Shown one piece after another: positions 1 to 4,749 of a DNA stretch of 13,743 bases (position 1 is the stretch's first letter; every line of letters starts with the position of its first letter). Source of the stretch: an uncultured Ruminiclostridium sp. (GTDB lineage Bacteria; Bacillota; Clostridia; Oscillospirales; Acutalibacteraceae). Under the pieces are notes generated by a model. That model was not told where the DNA came from. It ran no database searches and was given only the letters and a program-made list of their open reading frames with translations. The translations under genes and the position numbers were made by a program. The DNA is taken from positions 1 to 13,743 of the forward strand of contig CABUCM010000053.1 in assembly GCA_902490005.1 (NCBI GenBank), written 5' to 3'.

Positions 1-1
1 C

Positions 2-139
2 GAGAACAAGGGTAGATACGGATATCGCCGCATTACCGAGGAACTACGGAACCGAGAAATTTATCTGAATCACAAGACCGTTCAGCGTTTAATGAAACAG
101 CTGGGACTTGGTTGCCGTGTCCGAATGAGGAAAGAAATT
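2..139 (+). pseudogene. IS3-family transposase (OrfB) remnant
   Basis: Reading from base 2 gives about 44 residues (E-N-K-G-R-Y-G-Y-R-R-I ... H-K-T-V-Q-R-L-M-K-Q-L-G-L ... V-R-M-R-K). This matches the segment just before the DDE catalytic core in IS3/IS150-type OrfB transposases, including the characteristic GRYGYRRIT and NHKTVQRLM blocks. The match stops near the lysine ending at 133; the remaining codons to the TAA at 185-187 are the reverse complement of a serine recombinase gene and do not look like transposase. The 5' part is cut by the window edge and the catalytic residues downstream are missing, so it cannot be functional. The break lies inside the gene rather than at an IS terminal repeat, so it is a deletion or recombination scar. 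It sits on the host side of the prophage attachment site. Confidence 0.8.
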
Positions 140-303
140 TTTACAAACTGCCAGTTTGGATTCTCCCGAATCATTGTTTCAAAGTAAGATTTCTGTGTTT
201 CAAGACTTCCAAATTGTTCGGGATGATTCGTGCTTACTCGGCAGTAGGCTGTAACCCGTAATCTTTCTTGCTTGTGAGAGAAAAGAATCGTTTTTGTTAT
301 CAT
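136..303 (-). pseudogene. Serine recombinase N-terminal remnant
   Basis: The minus strand from ATG 303 encodes about 55 residues of a large serine recombinase N-terminus. The motif V-T-A-Y-C-R-V-S-T carries the catalytic serine, followed by E-Q-F-G-S-L-E-T-Q and N-P-N-W-Q-F-V, the usual order in resolvase/transposon recombinases of Firmicutes. Homology ends around residue 55, where the frame runs into the inverted IS3 transposase fragment, so most of the catalytic domain and the whole DNA-binding part are absent. The original start and a G-rich upstream stretch are retained. It is a truncated relic of an older integrative element and not the integrase of this prophage. Confidence 0.8.
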
Positions 304-313
304 AGAAAAGCCC

Positions 314-335
314 CCATGCTAAAAGTATAGCATGG
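314..335. repeat. Short inverted repeat upstream of the recombinase relic
   Basis: A perfect 8-bp inverted repeat (CCATGCTA at 314-321, TAGCATGG at 328-335) with a 6-nt loop lies just upstream of the serine recombinase start. On the minus strand the loop holds TATACT, which could be a -10 element, so the repeat may be an old operator. No convincing -35 is seen and there is no adjacent T-run, so it is not called a terminator. Confidence 0.4.
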
Positions 336-360
336 AGGACATCTTTCTGTTTGAAAATAT

Positions 361-408
361 AAAAATATAAGAAAAAGCTACATCTTGATTTCTCAAAATG
401 TAGCTTTT
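361..408 (-). terminator. Rho-independent terminator of the tRNA
   Basis: On the minus strand, arms at 398-408 and 373-383 form an 11-bp perfect stem (ATGTAGCTTTT complement) with a 14-nt loop. A T-rich tract (TCTTATATTTTT) follows at 372-361. It starts only a few bases past the CCA end of the tRNA fragment, so it is the natural terminator of the tRNA gene. It would also stop leftward transcripts coming from the integrase. Confidence 0.75.
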
Positions 409-412
409 AACT

Positions 413-462
413 TGGCCCGCCCGGAGGGATTCGAACCCCCGGCCTTCAGAATCGGAATCTAA
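413..462 (-). tRNA. tRNA-Arg(CCG) 3' half, part of prophage attL
   Basis: The minus strand reads as the 3' half of a tRNA. CCA is encoded at 415-413, the discriminator is G, and the acceptor 3' strand is CGGGCGG (423-417). A 5-bp T-stem encloses the loop TTCGAAT, and a 5-nt variable loop follows. The anticodon stem 3' strand (446-450) and loop put anticodon CCG at 455-453. The anticodon stem 5' side still pairs (one T-G wobble), but the D-arm and the 5' acceptor strand are absent: the sequence becomes AT-rich phage DNA. A 3'-half duplication next to an integrase gene is the normal product of phage integration into a tRNA. The complete minus-strand tRNA-Arg should lie at the right end of the prophage. 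The anticodon call rests on the loop alone. Confidence 0.7.
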
Positions 463-476
463 TATATCTTCCGATT
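450..476. other. Probable integrase core site within the att region
   Basis: A perfect 8-bp inverted repeat, AATCGGAA (450-457) and TTCCGATT (469-476), flanks an 11-bp AT-rich spacer. The left arm is exactly the anticodon-loop segment of the tRNA. Tyrosine integrases bind inverted core sites around a 6-8 bp overlap, commonly placed at a tRNA anticodon loop, so this is the likely strand-exchange site. The size of the spacer and arms is read from the sequence; its role is inferred. Confidence 0.55.
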
Positions 477-498
477 ATATCTAGTATTTTTAACATTC

Positions 499-519
499 GA
501 TACACATTTTGATGCACAT
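499..519. repeat. Direct repeat next to att, possible integrase arm sites
   Basis: GATACACAT (499-507) and GATGCACAT (511-519) are 9-mers with one mismatch, spaced 12 bp apart, between the core site and the integrase stop codon. Short direct repeats in this place are typical of arm-type binding sites for the integrase N-terminal domain. Only two copies are seen. Apart from these, 477-559 shows nothing recognisable. Confidence 0.35.
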
Positions 520-559
520 GTTAAGCCGTGACATATAATACACCATTGAATCCCAAAAG

Positions 560-1747
560 TCAATATGAAGCTTTATTTTGCAAGTATTCGTCCAATTTGC
601 AAATATTTTTCTTTTTGTATTGCTGATCCAAATGAGTATATATTTCAAGCGTAGTTTTGATATCACTATGACCTAATTGATCCCTTGCTGTTAGTACATC
701 AACTCCGGAAAGATAAAGCATCGTAGCAAAAGTATGCCTCAGCCAATGGGCAGTTATATTAGGAATTGTCAAAACAATTCCGTTACTATTATATTTTGAT
801 TTTGCTCTCTTGCCTTTTTTGTCAATGTTATTCCCATACTTAAAATTGAGATCAATTAGATACGATTCCCACATGCGGCGCCAGGCGTTTTCAGTCATCA
901 TCTTGCCAGATGCTGATGGACATACAAGAACGGGAACAGTGCCTTTTTCTTTTTCCTTTTTCAATTCTTCCTTTAGATAATCAACTAATATAATAGGAAT
1001 ATTAACTGTTCTATTTCCAGCTTGTGTTTTTGCGCCAGACTTAAGAACAGAGCAGCCATTTACCATCTCAACTGATTTATTTACACGTATTGTTCGCTCT
1101 TTAAAATCGATGTCTCCCCAAGTTAATGGGATCAGCTCTCCCCTTCGCAACCCGGAATACATCATAATCATAGCTGCTCTCTTTGCCCTATGAGGGGTAT
1201 TTAAAATCCACTGTTGCTCTACTTCTGTCAATGCCCTACGTTGCTCTTTAGGCTGCCCGGCTGGGAGCTTAACCGCTTTAGCAGGATTATAGTCCATTAT
1301 CCTATTATCAATCGCCAACTGCAAAATTTGTTCAGCGGTATCTCTATACCCTTTTAATGTTCTTCTTGAAGTAGGTTTATGAGTTTTTGGGTTTTTTCTT
1401 GCTCTTTCCAACAGCAACGATTGAATATCTGCTGCTTTTATTTTTTTTACTTCTAAATTATTTAAAGCGGATAATCCGTCAACATAACCCTCTAAATTTT
1501 TATACCATCTCTCAGATACTTCGGTTTCTTTAATTTTTAACCATTCTTTTGCCCAATGTTCAAATGTGTCATTTTGCGCTGCAAGATTTAATCCCCGATG
1601 CAAAGCCTCTTTAACTTCTTGCGCTTTTCTTTCGGCTTCTCTCTGCGTTTTTCCATAGCAGGCTTTATATTTTGGTTTTCCATCTACTCTGCCCAGATAA
1701 ATGCGGACGCAGACACGTCCATTATATTTTGCATTGCTTTTTGCCAT
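560..1747 (-). CDS. int: Tyrosine-recombinase phage integrase
   Basis: This enzyme catalyses site-specific integration and excision between phage and tRNA attachment sites. The protein is 395 aa from the ATG at 1747. An N-terminal AP2-like arm-binding domain covers about residues 8-50, a SAM-like core-binding domain about 60-160, and the catalytic domain the rest. The catalytic set is complete: Arg201 (S-G-L-R-R-G-E), a probable beta-hairpin Lys240, H-W-L-R-H with His334 and Arg337, His360 (L-G-H-S-D), and nucleophile Tyr370 (I-Y-T-H-L). The start at 1747 is preferred because GGAGGTGG at 1763-1756 gives 8-nt spacing; a TTG at 1765 would overlap that site. The gene points toward the attachment site 84 bp beyond its stop, the usual placement. 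Its promoter probably lies in 1800-1850, where an inverted repeat could allow regulation. Confidence 0.95.
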   Translation of the reverse strand: MAKSNAKYNGRVCVRIYLGRVDGKPKYKACYGKTQREAERKAQEVKEALHRGLNLAAQNDTFEHWAKEWLKIKETEVSERWYKNLEGYVDGLSALNNLEVKKIKAADIQSLLLERARKNPKTHKPTSRRTLKGYRDTAEQILQLAIDNRIMDYNPAKAVKLPAGQPKEQRRALTEVEQQWILNTPHRAKRAAMIMMYSGLRRGELIPLTWGDIDFKERTIRVNKSVEMVNGCSVLKSGAKTQAGNRTVNIPIILVDYLKEELKKEKEKGTVPVLVCPSASGKMMTENAWRRMWESYLIDLNFKYGNNIDKKGKRAKSKYNSNGIVLTIPNITAHWLRHTFATMLYLSGVDVLTARDQLGHSDIKTTLEIYTHLDQQYKKKNICKLDEYLQNKASY

Positions 1748-1773
1748 AATAAAAACCACCTCCAAAGTATGAC

Positions 1774-1802
1774 TTGAAAGCCTACCCTGAAAGTGGTATA
1801 AT
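1774..1802 (+). promoter_or_regulatory. Strong sigma-70-type promoter (+)
   Basis: TTGAAA (1774-1779) and TATAAT (1797-1802) are separated by 17 bp, an almost consensus housekeeping promoter. It fires rightward, away from integrase, with a predicted start near 1809. The nearest gene, immA, starts 180 bp away beyond a strong terminator, so the promoter may serve a short RNA. Confidence 0.65.
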
Positions 1803-1835
1803 TTCGTTGTTCGGACGCATTATCCACTTTGGGTA
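1783..1835. promoter_or_regulatory. Long imperfect inverted repeat over the int/immA promoters
   Basis: The left arm, TACCC-TG-AAAGTGG-T-ATAAT (1783-1802), and the right arm, ATTAT-CCACTTT-GGGTA (1819-1835), are inverted copies apart from a 2-nt and a 1-nt insertion, with a 16-nt centre. The left arm contains the -10 of the rightward promoter. The right arm read on the minus strand contains GATAAT, a possible integrase -10 with only a weak -35 (ATAGAA) upstream. Mirrored half-sites over two back-to-back promoters suggest a regulator binding site; the regulator is unknown. Confidence 0.5.
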
Positions 1836-1885
1836 AGCTGTTCTATTTTATCCCCTACCGGTTGCAGCCGGTGGGGGATTTTTTT
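1809..1885 (+). ncRNA. Candidate ~77-nt small RNA
   Basis: A near-consensus promoter ends at 1802 and a strong intrinsic terminator ends at 1885, with no start codon or ribosome binding site between. That defines a transcript of roughly 77 nt whose last 35 nt are the terminator hairpin and whose first ~42 nt look unstructured. It is antisense to any integrase mRNA leader that starts right of about 1835, so it could act on integrase expression. No known RNA family is recognised. The alternative is an attenuated leader for immA. Start position is predicted from the -10 only. Confidence 0.45.
1851..1885 (+). terminator. Rho-independent terminator
   Basis: TCCCCTACCGG (1851-1861) pairs with CCGGTGGGGGA (1868-1878) over 11 bp with one T-G wobble and a 6-nt loop. 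Seven T residues follow (1879-1885). It is a textbook rightward intrinsic terminator with no annotated gene upstream on that strand. Confidence 0.8.
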
Positions 1886-1990
1886 ATTTAACGCAGTGAG
1901 CATCGTTCACTAGTACAACATATTACCAGTATTTACCTGTATACTTCACCCCTGGAAAAATCTACACTTTTTCTTAGGAGGTGTTGTTAT

Positions 1991-2626
1991 ATGAATTATA
2001 ACGACTATAAAAAAGCAAGAGATTTGTCATGGTTAGTTTTGATGGAAATGAAAATCAAAGAACTTCCCGTTGTTGTGTCACGCATTTGTAAAGCGTATGG
2101 AATCAGACTACTTTCCTATGAAAGCGGAATTGATATCATAAGATTACTTAAACATGAAAAAATTCGCATAATCTCTGATGGATTTACCGCTTGTCACAAT
2201 TCCCAAATATTTATTTTTTATAACGGAAATGCAACACCGGAAAGAAACCGTTTTACAGTGGCTCATGAATTAGGACATATCTTTTTAGGGCACATTAAAA
2301 GGCGAGACGGCGAATTTACCACTATTAATAGGGAACCTTCATCAAGCGATAATCCTTTAGAACAACAGGCCAATGTATTCGCCTCTAGGTTATTAGCACC
2401 CGCATGTGTGCTTCATGAACTTAATATTACTACGCCAAATGATATTTCAAAACTCTGTCATATAAGTCTTACATCTGCCAAATATCGCTCTGAACGGATA
2501 CAGCTATTAAATGAACGGGAAAAAGATTTTAAAAATAGTCGCGGCAAATCAAATTATGGCCTATCCCCACTAGAGCGTCAAGTTTTTGAACAATTCAAAG
2601 ACTACATAGATAAAAATAAATTATAG
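1991..2626 (+). CDS. immA: ImmA/IrrE-type metallopeptidase
   Basis: ImmA/IrrE proteins are zinc peptidases that cleave phage or ICE repressors after DNA damage. The 211-aa protein has the gluzincin motif H92-E-L-G-H96 (in A-H-E-L-G-H-I-F-L-G-H). The downstream E-Q-Q-A-N-V-F-A-S-R-L-L-A-P block probably supplies the third ligand, Glu124. No signal peptide or membrane segment is present, so it is cytoplasmic. AGGAGGTG at 1977-1984 precedes the ATG. Unlike the common immR-immA operon, this gene is on the opposite strand to the repressor and its last 6 bp overlap the repressor's 3' end. No convincing promoter is seen in 1886-1990; two TACCNGTA-like repeats at 1924-1941 are the only pattern there. 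Its likely substrate is the adjacent repressor (inference). Confidence 0.9.
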   Translation: MNYNDYKKARDLSWLVLMEMKIKELPVVVSRICKAYGIRLLSYESGIDIIRLLKHEKIRIISDGFTACHNSQIFIFYNGNATPERNRFTVAHELGHIFLGHIKRRDGEFTTINREPSSSDNPLEQQANVFASRLLAPACVLHELNITTPNDISKLCHISLTSAKYRSERIQLLNEREKDFKNSRGKSNYGLSPLERQVFEQFKDYIDKNKL

Positions 2627-3088
2627 ATCACACTCTTCATCTTTCAGCTTTTCGTCCAATTCCGCGGTTAATCTCTCTAATTCCTTTTCTTCCTCTGCTG
2701 TGAGGGAGGTGGTTTCTGTATATCCAGATCGCGCTATGGCTCGAACCTCACTGAGCCCCGATTGGTATTTGGGAATTTGGGCAAGCTCGCTTACTCTTTT
2801 AACAGCCTCTGCCCTACCGATATCATTTAGCTTATTGTATTCTTCCAATAGTTTTAATTCATTGTAATCGGCCTCACGCTTCGGCGTGGGGCTTTTATTA
2901 TCGTCAAAATCATCAAGTCTGCACCCTAAAACTCTGCATATAGCTTGTAATGTATCCAATTTAGGATTTGTATTTATTCCAGCGGTAATTTTATCTAATG
3001 TACTCACCGTTATTCCGGCTTTTTTTGCTATTTGAGAATTTGTAAGACCTTTTTCTTTTTTTAATTTATTTATAATCTCAAAGCCCAT
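2621..3088 (-). CDS. XRE-family lysogeny repressor
   Basis: This is the probable cI-like repressor holding the divergent switch. It is 155 aa with an XRE helix-turn-helix in residues ~5-60 (L-T-N-S-Q-I-A-K-K-A-G-I-T-V-S-T-L-D-K-I). A charged linker and a C-terminal helical tail without a LexA/S24 peptidase signature follow. The absence of self-cleavage fits inactivation by the neighbouring ImmA. The ATG at 3088 is chosen because AAGGTG lies 6 nt upstream and a strong promoter at 3111-3138 starts transcription near 3104; earlier in-frame starts at 3127 or 3112 would lie at or before the transcript start. It faces operators on its upstream side, allowing autoregulation. Its stop overlaps that of immA tail to tail. 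Confidence 0.9.
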   Translation of the reverse strand: MGFEIINKLKKEKGLTNSQIAKKAGITVSTLDKITAGINTNPKLDTLQAICRVLGCRLDDFDDNKSPTPKREADYNELKLLEEYNKLNDIGRAEAVKRVSELAQIPKYQSGLSEVRAIARSGYTETTSLTAEEEKELERLTAELDEKLKDEECDL

Positions 3089-3110
3089 TTTCGTCACCTT
3101 CTTTGTTCCC

Positions 3111-3138
3111 ATTATAACAAAACGCAAGCATATGTCAA
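3111..3138 (-). promoter_or_regulatory. Repressor promoter
   Basis: On the minus strand TTGACA (3138-3133) and TATAAT (3116-3111) are both perfect consensus hexamers with a 16-bp spacer. The predicted start near 3104 leaves a very short leader containing the AAGGTG ribosome binding site for the ATG at 3088. Confidence 0.85.
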
Positions 3139-3146
3139 GAAAAAAA

Positions 3147-3162
3147 CTTCAATAAATTGAAG
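3147..3162. promoter_or_regulatory. Operator O3 (repressor/Cro switch)
   Basis: CTTCAATAAATTGAAG is a 16-bp dyad with 7-bp perfect arms, matching the shared pattern CWTCA-N6-TGAWG. It lies upstream of the repressor -35, about 45-60 bp before that start site, where a bound dimer could activate or repress the repressor promoter. Confidence 0.55.
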
Positions 3163-3181
3163 AAAATTTCCCAAAAAATGG

Positions 3182-3210
3182 TTGACAACATCATTTTATT
3201 GATGTATATT
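3182..3210 (+). promoter_or_regulatory. Early rightward promoter
   Basis: TTGACA (3182-3187), a 17-bp spacer and TATATT (3205-3210) drive transcription rightward into the Cro-like gene, with a predicted start near 3217. Its spacer is exactly occupied by operator O1, and O2 covers the first transcribed bases, so a bound repressor would block it directly. Confidence 0.8.
3189..3204. promoter_or_regulatory. Operator O1
   Basis: CATCATTTTATTGATG is a 16-bp dyad with perfect CATCA/TGATG arms. It fills the spacer between -35 and -10 of the early promoter, the position expected for the main repressor site. Confidence 0.65.
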
Positions 3211-3220
3211 ATAGTCACAA

Positions 3221-3236
3221 CATCATTTAAATGCTG
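3221..3236. promoter_or_regulatory. Operator O2
   Basis: CATCATTTAAATGCTG is a 16-bp dyad with one mismatch. The preceding bases ACAA are shared with O1, making a direct repeat of about 20 bp. Its centre is 32 bp from O1, close to three helical turns, which would allow cooperative binding on one DNA face. Confidence 0.65.
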
Positions 3237-3262
3237 TTTTCGTTTGAAGGAGGTGTATTAAA

Positions 3263-3496
3263 TTGAACTGCTCGAAAAGAACATATCCTGTCTTAGAAAG
3301 ACTTATTTTTGAAAATGATATTAAGAAGAAAAAAATTGCGAATTCTTTAGGCGTATCACCCAGGACTTTTACAAGTAAGCTTCACGGAATCTCAAAATTC
3401 ACGTGGAATGAAACTTGTATTATTCAAAAAGAGTTTTTTCCAGATATGGATAAGGATACATTATTTTCAACCGGCGACCACAAAGAAGCGGGGTGA
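3263..3496 (+). CDS. Cro-like HTH regulator
   Basis: This is the first gene of the rightward early transcript and, by position, the anti-repressor of the switch. The protein is 77 aa. A helix-turn-helix is recognisable at about residues 20-45 (K-K-K-I-A-N-S-L-G-V-S-P-R-T-F-T-S-K-L-H-G), in the small XRE/Cro style. The start is TTG at 3263, supported by AAGGAGGTG at 3247-3255 with 7-9 nt spacing; no ATG is near. It probably binds the three 16-bp operators upstream. The Cro role rests on position and size; the sequence alone supports only a small DNA-binding protein. Confidence 0.75.
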   Translation: MNCSKRTYPVLERLIFENDIKKKKIANSLGVSPRTFTSKLHGISKFTWNETCIIQKEFFPDMDKDTLFSTGDHKEAG

Positions 3497-3500
3497 GGAA

Positions 3501-3587
3501 ATGGATCAGACGGATATCACCTTAATTATCGCTATTTTAAGTATAATTATCAGCGGTATAACAATTATCCGTGCTTCTCGTAGTTAG
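3501..3587 (+). CDS. 28-aa single-span membrane peptide
   Basis: ATG 3501 opens a 28-codon frame reading M-D-Q-T-D-I-T-L-I-I-A-I-L-S-I-I-I-S-G-I-T-I-I-R-A-S-R-S. An acidic N-terminus is followed by about 18 hydrophobic residues and a basic tail, so it would insert as one transmembrane helix. It starts 4 bp after the Cro-like stop and has GTGAGG just upstream, although the spacing is short. Its last 23 bp overlap the 3' end of the oppositely oriented gene. Function is unknown: it has the build of type I toxin or small phage membrane peptides, but no toxin family is recognised. It could also be untranslated. Confidence 0.45.
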   Translation: MDQTDITLIIAILSIIISGITIIRASRS

Positions 3588-4092
3588 GGCTTTCGGAAAG
3601 TTTATTAAGAGAATACTTTTTCTTTCCCCGCGTGGTTTTAACTTCCAAATAGGCAACCGGACAATCTAATAATTCGCCTTGTATAGACTTATCGATAATT
3701 ACATAAAAGAAATCACCGATCGTGCCATAAGCGCCGATCGTCTGCGGAACTGGAATTGTTCTCGTTTTTATTTCATCAACGAGTTTTTCGCCGACTTTTC
3801 TAGTCCAATTGTAGGCGGGATGCGGTACTGATTCAAAATCAAAAGATTTGTTTCCGAGGCTTAGAACTATTCTACTGATTGAAACAGGTTGTCTAGATAA
3901 ATTTTCGATGTTCATTACAAAAAGAAATTCTCTTTCTATGCAATTAGGAACCTCTACAAAACATTTCAAGTCAATGCGTATTTTAAAGGCATCACGAATC
4001 AATTGGTAGAACAATGATGCTAAAGATAATACGAAACCTGCAATCGCAATGATAAGCGTTATATTATTTCGATCATACAACCATTTTAGCAT
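3565..4092 (-). CDS. Membrane-anchored protein of unknown function (lysogenic-conversion candidate)
   Basis: The 175-aa protein has one transmembrane segment at residues ~11-32 (I-T-L-I-I-A-I-A-G-F-V-L-S-L-A-S-L-F-Y) close to the N-terminus. A ~140-residue soluble domain rich in beta-type sequence follows (V-M-N-I-E-N-L-S-R-Q-P-V-S-I-S-R-I-V-L), resembling Ig-like folds. With basic residues on the far side of the helix the soluble part is probably cytoplasmic. The ATG at 4092 has GAGGTGAT upstream, and a plausible own promoter lies at 4131-4160. It is encoded against the surrounding early genes, so it can be expressed in the lysogen and would be opposed by antisense early transcription after induction. 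By position it could be an exclusion protein or other moron, but no family is recognised. Confidence 0.7.
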   Translation of the reverse strand: MLKWLYDRNNITLIIAIAGFVLSLASLFYQLIRDAFKIRIDLKCFVEVPNCIEREFLFVMNIENLSRQPVSISRIVLSLGNKSFDFESVPHPAYNWTRKVGEKLVDEIKTRTIPVPQTIGAYGTIGDFFYVIIDKSIQGELLDCPVAYLEVKTTRGKKKYSLNKLSESPNYEKHG

Positions 4093-4130
4093 TCAAATCA
4101 CCTCAAACACATTTAAAAAATATCTTTATT

Positions 4131-4160
4131 CATATATTTTACCACTCGCTGTAAGGACAA
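4131..4160 (-). promoter_or_regulatory. Possible promoter of the reverse-oriented membrane gene
   Basis: On the minus strand TTGTCC (4160-4155) and TATATG (4136-4131) are 18 bp apart, upstream of the 4092 start. The hexamers are each one or two bases from consensus, so the call is moderate. No rightward promoter is evident in 4093-4212, implying that genes from 4213 on depend on readthrough from the early promoter. Confidence 0.4.
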
Positions 4161-4181
4161 GCAACCAAACTAAAATAAATA

Positions 4182-4197
4182 GCCGCCCTCGGGCGGC
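4182..4197. other. GC-rich hairpin before the excisionase-like gene
   Basis: GCCGCCC and GGGCGGC form a perfect 7-bp dyad around TC (effectively 6 bp with a CTCG loop). It stands out in AT-rich DNA and ends 3 bp before the AAGGAG ribosome binding site at 4201. There is no T-run on the + strand; on the minus strand TATTTATTTT follows, so it could end leftward transcription, but no leftward gene lies to its right. Confidence 0.5.
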
Positions 4198-4212
4198 GGA
4201 AAGGAGAAACAA

Positions 4213-4437
4213 ATGAAAATCTATCGTGATTGGTGTGACGTCCCCATCGTCTTAACCACAGAAATTGCCGCAGATATCACCGGTGAATATATAAAAACCG
4301 TATCACGTCTTTGCCGGGAGGGAAAAATCAAGGCCGTTAGACGCGGGAAAAGATGGTTTATTCCTAAAGAATCATTAATGGAATATTGCGGCGTTAATGG
4401 TTCTGTGTGGAATGGGCCACAAACAATAAATTCCTAA
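4213..4437 (+). CDS. Excisionase-like HTH DNA-binding protein
   Basis: This 74-aa protein has the MerR-like/HTH_17 fold used by phage excisionases and small regulators. Residues ~14-60 include T-T-E-I-A-A-D-I-T-G-E-Y-I-K-T-V-S-R-L-C-R-E-G-K-I-K-A-V-R-R-G-K-R-W-F-I-P-K with the typical wing 'RRGKRWFIPK'. AAGGAG at 4201-4206 sits 6 nt before the ATG. As the first gene of the rightward replication operon it may assist integrase in excision or regulate the operon. Excisionase is a positional inference; DNA binding is well supported. Confidence 0.75.
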   Translation: MKIYRDWCDVPIVLTTEIAADITGEYIKTVSRLCREGKIKAVRRGKRWFIPKESLMEYCGVNGSVWNGPQTINS

Positions 4438-4454
4438 TAAAGGCGGACAAGCGC

Positions 4455-4724
4455 ATGAACGCAGACAACAGAGAAAGAGTTCGGAAAATAGTGGATCAGG
4501 ACGGCTGGAACATCATTTGGATAGGCGCAAAAATGCCATGTGAGTTTCTTAATGAGGAGGTTGAACTTCTCTATGAGGATATGGACGGCCAGCCTTGTAT
4601 TTGCCACGCGATTTATACCGCTGACAAAAACAGATTTTACCATAGCACATATTTTCAGAGAAAATCCGACGGCGCAAGAATGGTTCGATGCATTGCATGG
4701 CGTAAATCTCTTAAAAAAGAGTGA
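4455..4724 (+). CDS. Small phage protein of unknown function
   Basis: The 89-aa protein starts M-N-A-D-N-R-E-R-V-R-K-I. It has an aromatic, beta-rich core (W-N-I-I-W-I-G-A-K-M-P-C-E-F and F-Y-H-S-T-Y-F) ending in a basic tail. The overall pattern is loosely like DUF551-type phage proteins, but I do not claim that family. The ATG at 4455 is preferred over an upstream ATG at 4407 because AAAGGCGG precedes it with good spacing. The 20-bp initiation region is also almost identical to that of the gene at 4750. It lies 18 bp after the excisionase-like stop. Confidence 0.65.
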   Translation: MNADNRERVRKIVDQDGWNIIWIGAKMPCEFLNEEVELLYEDMDGQPCICHAIYTADKNRFYHSTYFQRKSDGARMVRCIAWRKSLKKE

Positions 4725-4749
4725 AACCAATTGAAAGGAGGACAAGCTC

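Noticed and set aside
3089..3127. Longer repressor N-terminus starting at 3127 or 3112
   Set aside because: Those codons overlap the -10 and predicted transcript start, while 3088 has a proper ribosome binding site.
4540..4734. 64-codon open frame overlapping the gene at 4455
   Set aside because: It is in another frame of a better-supported gene, and its ribosome-site-like GAGG belongs to that coding sequence.
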